Positions 1-7,400 of a stretch of DNA of 18,143 nucleotides are shown here, one piece after another (position 1 is the first letter of the stretch; the number at the start of each line of letters is the position of its first letter). Under the pieces are notes generated by a model. It had not been told where the DNA came from, ran no database searches, and saw only the letters and a list, made by a program, of their open reading frames with translations. The position numbers and the translations under genes were made by a program. Location of the stretch: positions 1-18,143 of the forward strand of contig JARDZO010000092.1 of assembly GCA_029240815.1 (NCBI GenBank), in the 5' to 3' direction. This DNA is from Brevibacillus sp. (lineage in GTDB: Bacteria > Bacillota > Bacilli > Brevibacillales > Brevibacillaceae).

Positions 1-321
1 TCTTTTTAGCTCAATGAAGATGCCTTCCAATTGTCGACCTCTTTTTGTCAACGTATATTCCACTCGAGGTGGCACTTCCGGATACACTTTGCGATCCACA
101 ATCCCATGCTCCTCCAGCTCCTTGAGACGGAGAGATAATGTCTTGGGGCTGATCCCGTCCATCGATTTCAGCAGGTCACTAAATCGCATCGTACCTTCGA
201 TCAACAAGTCCCGGATAATGAGAAAGGTCCATTTCGTCCCGATCACATCCAGTGTTTTCGCGATGGGACAAGCTTCACCTGGGGTTCCCTTGGTAAGTAC
301 GATCGGCTCACCGGAATTCAT
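1..321 (-). CDS. HxlR-family winged-helix transcriptional regulator (3' end cut by window edge)
   Basis: This ORF starts with an ATG at 321 and stays open for 107 codons to the left edge, so the last residues are missing; the family is usually about 105-130 residues. It is preceded by AAGGGAGG about 8 bases upstream of the ATG. The protein has the HxlR layout: an N-terminal CPIAKTLDVIGTKW segment (residues 18-31), a helix-turn-helix around residues 57-72 (ISPKTLSLRLKELEEHGIV) and a wing ending in RVEYTLTKRG (86-95). Cys18 is the only cysteine in the visible part and sits where YodB/HypR-type members carry their redox-sensing cysteine, so electrophile or oxidant sensing is possible but unproven. 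The gene is divergent from the dehydrogenase-like gene at 491, which is the usual arrangement of an HxlR regulator with its target. The family assignment is firm; the inducer is unknown. Confidence 0.9.
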   Translation of the reverse strand, partial: MNSGEPIVLTKGTPGEACPIAKTLDVIGTKWTFLIIRDLLIEGTMRFSDLLKSMDGISPKTLSLRLKELEEHGIVDRKVYPEVPPRVEYTLTKRGRQLEGIFIELKR

Positions 322-364
322 TGCAGGGTCCTCCCTTACATTTGTTTTTTCAAGTGTAGCAAAA

Positions 365-410
365 TACTTCCCTTTCGGAAACTATATGAAATAAATATCA
401 CTACTTCCCT
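365..410. promoter_or_regulatory. Candidate HxlR operator pair in the divergent intergenic region
   Basis: The 169 bases between the two divergent genes contain a 9-base direct repeat, TACTTCCCT, at 365-373 and again at 402-410. Each copy begins a loose dyad (TTCC-N5-GGAA after the first, CTTC-N7-GAAG after the second). A separate 6-base inverted repeat ACCTAC-N16-GTAGGT lies nearer the dehydrogenase start (436-463). HxlR proteins bind dyads in such regions, so these are candidate sites. No convincing sigma-A promoter was identified for either gene. The functional reading is inference. Confidence 0.35.
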
Positions 411-490
411 AAATGAAGCAAAAGCACTTACTATACCTACAAGAGTATCGCCTCAAGTAGGTCATCTCATAATCGCTAGGAGGAAACCAC

Positions 491-1204
491 ATGTTACATA
501 AGCAAAAAGTAGTCGTAATCGGAGGAAGCTCGGGAATTGGTCTGGAAACCGCCAGAGAAGTCATCGCCAGAGGGGGAGAGGTGATCATCGCCAGTCGTTC
601 CGAGGAAAAATTGCAGCATGCTCTCAAACAGCTAGGGCCGAGAGCAACAGCTCATGTCCTAGACACTACCCAAGAAAAACAAGTTCAGGACTTCTTTGAA
701 CAGGTCGGAACGTTTGATCATCTGATCGTAACTGCTGCGGAAACGACCAGTGGCACCTTCCTGCAAACCGAGACTGCTCAAGCCCGTCTGCTGTTTGACA
801 ATAAATTTTGGGGTCAGTATTACGCAGCCAAATACGGAGCGCCTCACCTTTCACCAAACGGTACGATTACGTTGTTCTCTGGAGTAGTCGCATACAAATC
901 AATGGTTGGCTCGTCTGCATTGGGAGCCGTCAACGCTGCCGTCTCGAACCTCGGACAGACACTGGCATTGGAGCTGGCTCCGATCCGGGTGAACGTCGTT
1001 TCTCCAGGCATTATCGATACGCCGTCTCGCAGTAAAATGCCAGAAGACAGTCGCCAGCAATTTTATGCGACAGTAAGTAACAAGCTGCCTGTCAAACGGG
1101 TCGGTACCGCTCAAAACGTCGCTTCGAGCGTGCTGTATCTTCTTCAAAACAGTTTCGTCACAGGTACGGTGCTGCATGTAGAAGGCGGTCACATCTTGGT
1201 ATAA
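491..1204 (+). CDS. Atypical short-chain dehydrogenase/reductase (SDR) lacking the catalytic Tyr-Lys pair
   Basis: This 237-residue Rossmann-fold protein starts at an ATG with TAGGAGG about 8 bases upstream. The cofactor loop GGSSGIG is at residues 11-17, and ASRS with Arg36 after strand 2 suggests NADPH. Asp58 sits at the adenine-side position, and SPG (171-173) and a C-terminal EGG (231-233) are typical of SDRs. The active site is unusual. Ser130 is kept, but where classical SDRs have YxxxK this protein reads LGAVN, so Tyr is replaced by Leu144 and Lys by Asn148. The Asn of the NNAG region is also lost (TAAE, 81-84). Atypical SDR subgroups without these residues are known (for example around Listeria Lin1944), and their functions are undetermined. 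It may bind NADP(H) as a regulator or use different chemistry. It is probably controlled by the divergent HxlR gene. Confidence 0.9.
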   Translation: MLHKQKVVVIGGSSGIGLETAREVIARGGEVIIASRSEEKLQHALKQLGPRATAHVLDTTQEKQVQDFFEQVGTFDHLIVTAAETTSGTFLQTETAQARLLFDNKFWGQYYAAKYGAPHLSPNGTITLFSGVVAYKSMVGSSALGAVNAAVSNLGQTLALELAPIRVNVVSPGIIDTPSRSKMPEDSRQQFYATVSNKLPVKRVGTAQNVASSVLYLLQNSFVTGTVLHVEGGHILV

Positions 1205-1211
1205 CGAGACG

Positions 1212-1242
1212 AAAAAGCTCCCTCCTGCTGGAGAGAGCTTTT
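1212..1242. terminator. Bidirectional intrinsic terminator between the SDR and pyrH-like genes
   Basis: A stem pairs AAAAGCTC with GAGCTTTT and continues inward as CCTCC/GGAGA with one mismatch around a TGCT loop. It is flanked by A residues on the left and T residues on the right. It begins 8 bases after the SDR stop codon and ends 5 bases before the convergent pyrH-like stop, so it can serve both genes. Confidence 0.85.
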
Positions 1243-1246
1243 CCCT

Positions 1247-1981
1247 TTATTTCAGTGTGACTTCTACGTCCCTGGCGATATACGTGCCAACCTGTTCGCC
1301 CTGGCAAATTTTCACCATCGCGCCTGGCTCATCGAAATTGAACACATGTAGCGGCAGCCCGTGATCCCGCGCCAAAATCATTGCCGACTGATCCATCACC
1401 CGCAAGTCTTGTCGAATGACCTCGTCGCAGGATAGCGCCGTATATTGCTTTGCCTCTGTATCCTTTCGTGGATCGGCGGTAAATACGCCATCTACACCAT
1501 GTTTGGCAACCAGGAGCGCATCCGCCTCGACTTCCAGCGCACGTTGGACGGCGGGATAGTCTGTTGTGACGTAGGGCTGCCCATTTCCCCCTGCAAAGAT
1601 GACAACGTAGCCCTTTTCCAAATGATGCACGGCGCGCAGACGGATGTATGGCTCCGCGACCGCATTGATCGGGACTGCAGTCATGACACGGACTTCTCGG
1701 TTTACTCTCGCTTTGAGGACGCCGCGAAGCATCAAGCTGTTGATGACGGTCGCCAATGTCCCGATGTTATCGGCCTCTACCCGTTCGATTCCCCACATGT
1801 CTGCCATGTTGCCGCGGAAAATGTTGCCCCCACCGATGACAATGGCTACCTCGACACCCATATCCAGGAGCCCCAATATTTCACCGGCGATATACTCGAG
1901 CTGCTCCGGGCTGAACCCAAAGCCGTTGTCGCCCGCTACAGCTCCCCCACTCAATTTGACCAAGACTCGTTTGTAACGCAT
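1247..1981 (-). CDS. UMP kinase (PyrH)-like amino acid kinase family protein, diverged paralogue
   Basis: The start is placed at the ATG at 1981 (MRYKRVLVKLSGG), because GAGAGGGG lies just upstream; an ATG seven codons earlier would contain this site. The 244-residue protein matches hexameric bacterial UMP kinase along its whole length: KLSGGA (9-14), GGGNIFRG (50-57), ADNIGTLATVIN (70-81), AEPYIRLRA (109-117), VDGVFTADP (163-171) and MDQSA (196-200). It departs from UMP kinases at conserved points. KLSGEA has become KLSGGA, the GMLAT Met has become Thr75, and the loop TGNPFFTTD has become NGQPYVTTD (133-141), changing the positions of E. coli Thr138 and Asn140. It is not in the usual rpsB-tsf-pyrH-frr cluster, so it is probably a second copy. 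It could be a UMP kinase with altered regulation or a kinase for a related substrate. Confidence 0.85.
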   Translation of the reverse strand: MRYKRVLVKLSGGAVAGDNGFGFSPEQLEYIAGEILGLLDMGVEVAIVIGGGNIFRGNMADMWGIERVEADNIGTLATVINSLMLRGVLKARVNREVRVMTAVPINAVAEPYIRLRAVHHLEKGYVVIFAGGNGQPYVTTDYPAVQRALEVEADALLVAKHGVDGVFTADPRKDTEAKQYTALSCDEVIRQDLRVMDQSAMILARDHGLPLHVFNFDEPGAMVKICQGEQVGTYIARDVEVTLK

Positions 1982-2026
1982 GCTGTGCACCCCTCTCCCC
2001 ATTTTTTACAAACGTACATTAGAAAA

Positions 2027-2055
2027 CTTGGCTACGCCAAGCCTATGGCGTAGCC
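2027..2055. repeat. Nested perfect inverted repeats upstream of the pyrH-like gene
   Basis: Two perfect stems overlap here and cannot form together. The first is GGCTACGCC (2030-2038) with GGCGTAGCC (2047-2055), a 9-bp stem with an 8-base loop. The second is CTTGGC-TAC-GCCAAG (2027-2041), a 6-bp stem. Read on the minus strand, both end just before a TTTTCT run, so either could act as a weak terminator or a switchable leader structure, about 46 bases before the pyrH-like start. It may instead be a dispersed palindromic element. Confidence 0.6.
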
Positions 2056-2073
2056 CTAGTTGCGCTTATACTG

Positions 2074-2098
2074 GATAAGAATCTTATAAATTCTTATC
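2074..2098. repeat. Perfect AT-rich inverted repeat
   Basis: GATAAGAAT (2074-2082) pairs perfectly with ATTCTTATC (2090-2098) across a 7-base loop. It overlaps the stop codon of the small ORF at 2084-2182 and lies immediately downstream, on the minus strand, of the strong terminator at 2102-2137. It could be an operator or a leader hairpin; nothing in the sequence decides which. Confidence 0.5.
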
Positions 2099-2182
2099 TG
2101 TAAAAAAAGAACGAAAGCCAAAATCGCTTTCGTTCTTCGGGTCAAAGGAATGAGACAGGTCCATCCACGCTATTTTCCGCAT
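2084..2182 (-). CDS. Candidate small protein or leader peptide, 32 residues
   Basis: This short ORF begins MRKIAWMDLSHS and ends at a TAA at 2084-2086. Its start codon is preceded by AAAGGAGGG with a 7-base spacer to the ATG, which is as good as any ribosome binding site in the window. It starts 44 bases after the DUF402 stop codon on the same strand, so it could be translated from the same mRNA. Codons 16-26 coincide with the terminator hairpin stem and loop, and the stop codon lies in the next hairpin. It has no obvious membrane segment or signal peptide, and I recognise no family. It may be a real small protein, a leader peptide whose translation opens the terminator ahead of the pyrH-like gene, or a chance ORF. 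Confidence 0.4.
   Translation of the reverse strand: MRKIAWMDLSHSFDPKNESDFGFRSFFTDKNL
2102..2137 (-). terminator. Strong intrinsic terminator for minus-strand transcription
   Basis: A perfect 12-bp stem, AAGAACGAAAGC with GCTTTCGTTCTT, encloses a 7-base loop. On the minus strand it is followed by a run of seven T. It lies about 90 bases beyond the DUF402 stop codon, and so ends that transcript unless something prevents it. It also lies between the small ORF's start codon and the pyrH-like gene, which makes an attenuation role possible. Confidence 0.9.
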
Positions 2183-2226
2183 AACCTGCCCTCCTTTTTT
2201 TGTCTATTCCAAAACTCTCCACTATT

Positions 2227-2745
2227 TTAAGCAAAGAAGTTCGGAAAGTCAAAAGCATCCCGCTTGCCTGCCAAAATTTCTGTCATGAGCCCATCCGCGA
2301 CCTCGGATGCAAAACGATGGTCTACTTCACTAATGACACCTTTTTGCATCGCTTCATCCAGCTCATCCTGATCTAGTAAATATACGCTGTCATCTGGCAA
2401 AACGACGATGTCCAGATAAAGATCGTCGTACCATAGATAGCCGTTTTGGTCCTTACCATGGCCTTTGCAAATATCAATGTACCATTGCACCGTGTTCCCC
2501 AGCTCATCCAGCATTTTGGTCACAGCGTAGGGCTTCCCATGTGGAAAATACTGCAAATATACATAACCTCTGTCGCCCACACAAAGCATTTTTCCTCCGA
2601 CCGGCATAAACGCCGGGTCACTGACTTCGTCCAACGTCAAGCGAACGGCATATCCGGTAAAAGACAGAGCTTCTACCCATTTTTCTTGATAGCCCAGCCG
2701 TTTGACACGCCTCCAGCCTGGACGGTCTGCTCGTTTTCGCTTCAT
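2227..2745 (-). CDS. DUF402-domain protein (possible nucleotide phosphatase)
   Basis: This 172-residue soluble protein has GAGGAG about 9 bases before its ATG. A basic N-terminus (residues 2-16) precedes a DUF402 beta-barrel core: YVYLQYFP (61-68), a long conserved stretch with QWYIDIC (87-93), WYDDLYLDIVVLPD (105-118) and the acidic LLDQDELDEA (123-132), then a C-terminal helix. Characterised members of the family include S. aureus Ntdp/Sa1684, which hydrolyses nucleoside tri- and diphosphates using metal-binding acidic residues, and the archaeal RNA-binding FAU-1. The acidic and aromatic core seen here fits the phosphatase type, but this is not the YgaC orthologue by its N-terminus. It has its own promoter, with a hairpin in the 5' leader. 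The domain is certain; the substrate is unknown. Confidence 0.85.
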   Translation of the reverse strand: MKRKRADRPGWRRVKRLGYQEKWVEALSFTGYAVRLTLDEVSDPAFMPVGGKMLCVGDRGYVYLQYFPHGKPYAVTKMLDELGNTVQWYIDICKGHGKDQNGYLWYDDLYLDIVVLPDDSVYLLDQDELDEAMQKGVISEVDHRFASEVADGLMTEILAGKRDAFDFPNFFA

Positions 2746-2771
2746 AGCCTGTTCTCCTCATCGTTATCGTT

Positions 2772-2798
2772 CTTTGCCGGCGCCAAGGCTTGGCAAAG
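2772..2798. repeat. Inverted repeat in the DUF402 5' leader
   Basis: CTTTGCC (2772-2778) pairs with GGCAAAG (2792-2798). Inside it is a second, overlapping palindrome, GCCAAG-G-CTTGGC (2782-2794). The structure falls between the proposed promoter and the ribosome binding site. Its GCCAAG/CTTGGC core matches that of the palindromes at 2027-2041, so the two may be related. Confidence 0.5.
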
Positions 2799-2815
2799 CA
2801 AGTTTTCTTATCTTC

Positions 2816-2845
2816 ACTCTACCACGAATTGGATCTTTTTGTCAG
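2816..2845 (-). promoter_or_regulatory. Candidate sigma-A promoter of the DUF402 gene
   Basis: On the minus strand, CTGACA (2845-2840, five of six matches to TTGACA) is followed by an 18-base spacer and TAGAGT (2821-2816, four of six to TATAAT). Transcription would start near 2809, giving a leader of roughly 64 bases before the ATG. Confidence 0.45.
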
Positions 2846-2855
2846 ATGCGAAGAA

Positions 2856-2880
2856 AGACATGCCCTTGTGAGACATGTCT
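2856..2880 (-). terminator. Terminator-like hairpin after the amino acid permease
   Basis: A 7-bp perfect stem (AGACATG with CATGTCT, 11-base loop) starts 10 bases beyond the permease stop codon. On the minus strand it is followed by TTCTTC, a poor T-run, so termination may be partial. Confidence 0.5.
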
Positions 2881-2890
2881 GATCGCAGGC

Positions 2891-4309
2891 TCATCGATTG
2901 TTTGAGGAATGCTTTTCCAAATGGCTGTGCTTGCGACCATAGAGAAAATAGACGACTGCTCCTACGATGAGCCAGCTGATAAATCCGAGCTTGGTTACCA
3001 CCGGCAAGCTGTACACCAAATAACCGCAAAATACCACCGCAAGGATCGGCACCAAGGGAACAAGCGGAACTCGGAACGACCGCTGCAGGTCTGGATTCGT
3101 ATTGCGCAGGACGACAACGCCGATGGAAACGAGAATAAATGCAAACAATGTGCCGATGTTAGTCAGCTCCGCCAGTTTGTTCAGGGGAAGCAAACCGCTA
3201 AAGACCGCAACCAGAATCCCTACGATCAACGTGCTTTTACGCGGGACTTGTGTTTCTTTGTGTACCTGAGAAAAAACGTCTGGCAGCAAGCCATCCCGGC
3301 TCATCGCAAAAAACAGACGTGCCTGCCCATACATCATCACTAGCAATACCGTCGTAATCCCCACAATAGCTCCTAATGAAATAAATCCCGCCACCCAATC
3401 CTGATTGACGTACGTCATTGCAAACGCCACCGGATTTTTGACGTTTAGCATTTCATAAGGAACGATCCCTGTCAGGGTCAAGGAAACCGCGATGTAGAGA
3501 ACCGTACAAATCAGGAGCGAAGCGATAATCCCGATCGGCATGTCGCGCTGCGGATTGCGTACTTCTTCAGCAGCAGTCGAAACCGCATCAAAACCGATGA
3601 AAGCAAAGAACACCGTCGCTGCTCCCGTCGCTACCCCTGAAAAGCCAAAAGGCATGAATGGGCTCCAGTTCTCAGGCTTGACGTACCCGATCCCGATAAC
3701 CAGGAACAAGAGAATGACCACCAGTTTGACAAAAACCATGATCGTATTAATGCGTGCCGATTCACGGGTTCCTTTCATCAACAGCATGGTGATGACAAAA
3801 ATGATGACGACCGCTGGCAAGTCAATAATGGTTCCTTTCGAAGCGTCGAATGCGCTGGTGAGAGCCACCGGTAACGTAATACCGAACCCTTCCAGCAGGC
3901 CTTGGGCATATCCAGACCATCCGCTCGCCACCGCAGCTGCCGCGACTCCATACTCTAAAATCAGATCCCAGCCAATCATCCAGGCGACCAGTTCCCCAAA
4001 CGCGGTATAGCTATATGTATAGGCACTACCGGACACTGGAACAGTCGACGCGAACTCCGCATAGCACAGGGCCGCAAAGACGCAAGCCAGTGCGGATAGC
4101 ACAAACGAAAGGACCAGGGCGGGACCCGCATGCACGGCCGCAGCCACACCCGTTAATACAAAAATGCCTGTACCGACAATCGCGCCGATCCCCAGCATCG
4201 TCAAATCAAAAGCGCTCAACGACTTCTTCAGGGAGCCCGCCTTGCTCTCCGATTGCTCCAGCAGCTGTTCCACCGTTTTTTTCCGCAGTAATTGCTGACC
4301 TAATGACAT
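2891..4309 (-). CDS. APC-superfamily amino acid permease (CAT/YfnA type)
   Basis: The start is the ATG at 4309, 8-9 bases after GGAGG; an in-frame TTG at 4324 overlaps that site and is unlikely to be used. The protein has 472 residues. A hydrophilic N-terminus of about 33 residues is followed by about 12 predicted membrane segments. TM1 carries GIGAIVGTGIF (40-50), the unwound substrate-binding motif of APC transporters. CYAEFASTVPVSGSAYTY (82-99) is diagnostic of the cationic amino acid transporter branch that includes B. subtilis YfnA and Geobacillus ApcT. It ends in a short basic tail (GRKHSHLEKH). It should import amino acids by proton symport; the exact substrate cannot be read from the sequence. 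It is a single-gene transcript, with terminators on both sides. Confidence 0.92.
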   Translation of the reverse strand: MSLGQQLLRKKTVEQLLEQSESKAGSLKKSLSAFDLTMLGIGAIVGTGIFVLTGVAAAVHAGPALVLSFVLSALACVFAALCYAEFASTVPVSGSAYTYSYTAFGELVAWMIGWDLILEYGVAAAAVASGWSGYAQGLLEGFGITLPVALTSAFDASKGTIIDLPAVVIIFVITMLLMKGTRESARINTIMVFVKLVVILLFLVIGIGYVKPENWSPFMPFGFSGVATGAATVFFAFIGFDAVSTAAEEVRNPQRDMPIGIIASLLICTVLYIAVSLTLTGIVPYEMLNVKNPVAFAMTYVNQDWVAGFISLGAIVGITTVLLVMMYGQARLFFAMSRDGLLPDVFSQVHKETQVPRKSTLIVGILVAVFSGLLPLNKLAELTNIGTLFAFILVSIGVVVLRNTNPDLQRSFRVPLVPLVPILAVVFCGYLVYSLPVVTKLGFISWLIVGAVVYFLYGRKHSHLEKHSSNNR

Positions 4310-4347
4310 AATGAGAACCTCCAATGATGGCCATGCTTTCTGTTGTT

Positions 4348-4371
4348 CTTCAAGTAGAAAAACAGTTGAAG
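4348..4371. promoter_or_regulatory. Inverted repeat in the permease leader, possible operator
   Basis: CTTCAA (4348-4353) and TTGAAG (4366-4371) form a 6-bp dyad separated by 12 bases, about 40 bases upstream of the permease ATG. A TATAAT-like CATAAT lies further upstream on the minus strand (4393-4398) without a clear -35. A repressor site is plausible but unproven. Confidence 0.3.
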
Positions 4372-4410
4372 TTTGAGCCGTAACAGGGGAAATTATGCAT
4401 CGCAGGAAAG

Positions 4411-4445
4411 AACAACAAAAACGCCGGCCCTATTTCAGGCCAGCG
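4411..4445 (-). terminator. Terminator of the sbcDC-addBA operon
   Basis: CGCCGGCC (4422-4429) pairs with GGCCAGCG (4438-4445) with one C-A mismatch and an 8-base loop. On the minus strand the stem is followed by TTTTTGTTGTT. It lies 26 bases past the addA stop codon. Confidence 0.85.
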
Positions 4446-4471
4446 TGCGGTTCTACTATCTGCATTTTCTT

Positions 4472-7400
4472 TTACACACGTACCGCAAAACCACCCGCGA
4501 GCAAATACAAATAACGATCGATTTCCCGCTCCGTTTTCGTAATTTGCTGGATAGCTCGCACGTATAGCTTGATTTGCCCTTCGTAGCGCTTGGTGATCTC
4601 TTCGATGACGGCAGGCGAAGACTCCTTTGCCATCCAGTCTGTCTTGAAGTCAATCAGGACCAAGCGTCCTTCCTCATCCTCCAATAGGCAGTCGATTACA
4701 CCCTGAACAATTACCTGTTCAATCGATTCTTCTCCAAGCTCGGGCTCTACTTCATGAGCCGGAATGGTCATGGTAAAGGGCAGTTCGCGATGCACGACTT
4801 TTGCTTGCTTCATTTTCAACCCCAGCGGATCTGCGAAGAATCGGGCAATCTGTCCAACATCTACAGCACCCAGCTGATCAGCAGTCAAAAAGCGGCGCGC
4901 GGCCAGATCCGCCAATTGCTCGCGAATGTCCGTTTCATCGAGGGGCCGTTTCAAATCGAGATGCTGCATGAGCAAGTGGGTGATGGTCCCTTTTTCTGCC
5001 CCACTCAATCGGCTAGGCTTTTGTTCCGTCAAAAACTTCGGCTTATCCGTGATGGAAGGCAGGACAATTGGTGCGCCACCTTTCCCGGTTCGGGCTTGTC
5101 GCTTCAACTCACTGACACTCCATTTGGCAGGGACGCGCGGCGCTACGGGATGTGGATCACTCCAGCCCATTGTACTCTCAATCTTCTCTCGTTGACCGGC
5201 ATCTTCCGGTCGTTCGATGATTTCCTCTCGCCTGCTCATCCGTTCCCACACTGCCGCGTCGTCTGCCGTAGCATCCGCCTGTGCGCGCAGCTCATCTGCC
5301 TGATAAAAGTGGAACGACCACTCCGAATCGTCCGGAATAGACCTCACGCTGACCGTCTCGCCCGTTCCGCACTCCTGCGGATACGCTCTAAGCAATCCAG
5401 CAGTCGGATGACGCAAAAGCGCTCTGCCGACCCAATCGAGGTAACCCTTTGCCTGAATCAGATCCTCGTCACTCAGCCGCTCTTTGTCTCCTTGTCTGCC
5501 CCAATCCATGACGCTCTTCGCCAAGTCTTTGGCGGAGCCGACCATGATCAGCTTTTCACGGGCACGAGTCAAAGCTACGTACAGGACCCGCATTTCTTCG
5601 GCGAGCATGTCCCGACGAAGCTGCTGACGAATACCTAACGCAGCAAGGCTCGGATAGCGCAATTGCAGTGCTGGTTCGAACGCCATTGGCCCAAATCCAA
5701 GATCCTTGTGCAACAGGAATTGGCTCTTGAGGTCCATCGTGTTGAACTGTTTGCCCATCCCCGCCACAAAAACGACAGGAAACTCCAGCCCTTTACTTTT
5801 ATGAATCGTCATGATCCGAACGACATCTTCGTTTTCCCCGATAGTCCGCGCCTCGCCCAAATCATTGCCTGCTTCCTGCAGCCGATCGACAAAGCGTAAA
5901 AAACGGAAGAGCCCGCGATAGGAGCCTGCTTCGTACTGACGGGCGCGATCGTACAACGCACGGAGATTAGCCTGGCGCTGCTGTCCGTTCTCCAGAGCAG
6001 CCACATAATCCAGATAGCCTGTCTCGCGGTACAAGGTAGACAGAAGCTCAGACAGAGCACCATGTCGTGCATGCGTCCGCCACTCCCGCAAGCGAGAGAA
6101 GAAGTAGCGCAGCCTCTTTTCCCATCCCTCTTCTGCCGGTTGCTCTTCTGCATACTGCACGACAGCCTGATAAAACGGACCGGATGTGTAGCGAATCCGA
6201 ATCTGCGCCAGATTCTCCTCTCTCAGACCGACGATCGGCGAACGAAGAACCGCCGCCAGCGGAATGTCCTGCAGCGGATTGTCGATGACTCGCAACAGGG
6301 AGAGCATCGTCTCCACTTCGGTTGCGGCAAAGTAGCCTGCCGTTTGCTCCGCATACACAGGGATACCCGCCTCGCGCAGCTCCTCCTGCATCGTTTCTCC
6401 CCAGCCAGAAGTAGCACGCAGCAGGATGACGATGTCACGGTACGCCAACGGCCGCAGTCCGCCCGCCTTTTTATCAAAGACGAGCAACGGAGCCTCTCCC
6501 TCACCTGGTTCCATCCAACGGCGTATGCGGCTCGCGATCAATCTCGCCTCGAGCTGAGCTACACTCGCTTCTTCCGCATTCTCAGCCGTACCATCCGGGA
6601 TGCTGGCTGCCTCGGCCTCTTCATTCCCTTCTGATACTGGCACCCCTTCTCCATCTGCTTGATTGCTTTTCCGGTCGATCAGGTGAACCTCGGCCTGAAG
6701 CCGCCCTTCTTCCACGTCGGGATAGGACGCCCGGTTGATCAGCTCGGCTGACGGATCATAATCGATTTCCCCTACTCCTGGTGACATGATCTGTCGGAAC
6801 AGATAGTTGACGGCGTCCACGACTTCCCGTCTGCTGCGGAAATTGGCTGCCAGGTCAATGCGCCGACCAGTTGGCACTGTATCCCCAGCCGACTCGAAGA
6901 ATTCGCCGTCCTTTTGATAGGTGAGATACTTCTCCAGGAATAGCTTCGGTTCTGCCAGACGGAAGCGATAAATACTCTGCTTTACGTCTCCTACCATAAA
7001 CCGGTTCGCCTTACCATTGATCACGGCATCGCGTGAAACCATCTGCAGCAGCGTTTCCTGTACCAGATTGATATCTTGATATTCATCGACGAGAACCTCT
7101 GCAAATTGCTCGCGGAGCTGCAAAGAGACCTGTGACGGCACGATCGTACCGTCCTCCTGTTTTTCTGTCAGCACACGCAATGCGAGATGCTCCAGGTCGC
7201 CAAAATCGACAATGGATCGGGAACGCTTCTCCTGCTGGAACGCAGCTGCAAAAGCCGTCACCAGACGGGAGAGTGTGTTCATGTGCGGTGCGATTGCATG
7301 CAAGTCAGTCACATACTGCTCAGCAGACATGGAAAAGTACTGTTCACTTAATTCTCCCAACGACTTTTTCACGCTGTTGCGCAAGTCCTGCACTTGTTCT

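Noticed and set aside
1982..2002. Upstream ATG giving a 251-residue PyrH-like protein
   Set aside because: Those seven codons contain the ribosome binding site (GAGAGGGG) of the internal ATG at 1981, and UMP kinases normally begin close to the KRVLxKLSG strand.
1445..2053. Long plus-strand ORF opposite the pyrH-like gene
   Set aside because: It lies antisense to a clearly conserved protein, has no ribosome binding site and no recognisable domain; it is a by-product of the real gene's codon use.
1982..2226. PyrR-type pyrimidine attenuator or known riboswitch upstream of the pyrH-like gene
   Set aside because: I could not find the conserved PyrR-binding loop or any riboswitch core I recognise; only simple inverted repeats are visible. 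A covariance-model search would settle it.
4310..4324. TTG start for the permease at 4324
   Set aside because: It overlaps the GGAGG that is correctly spaced for the ATG at 4309.
4754..5638. 294-codon plus-strand ORF opposite addA
   Set aside because: Antisense to the conserved AddA C-terminal region, no ribosome binding site, composition of a shadow frame. The many shorter antisense ORFs over addB and sbcC were rejected for the same reason.
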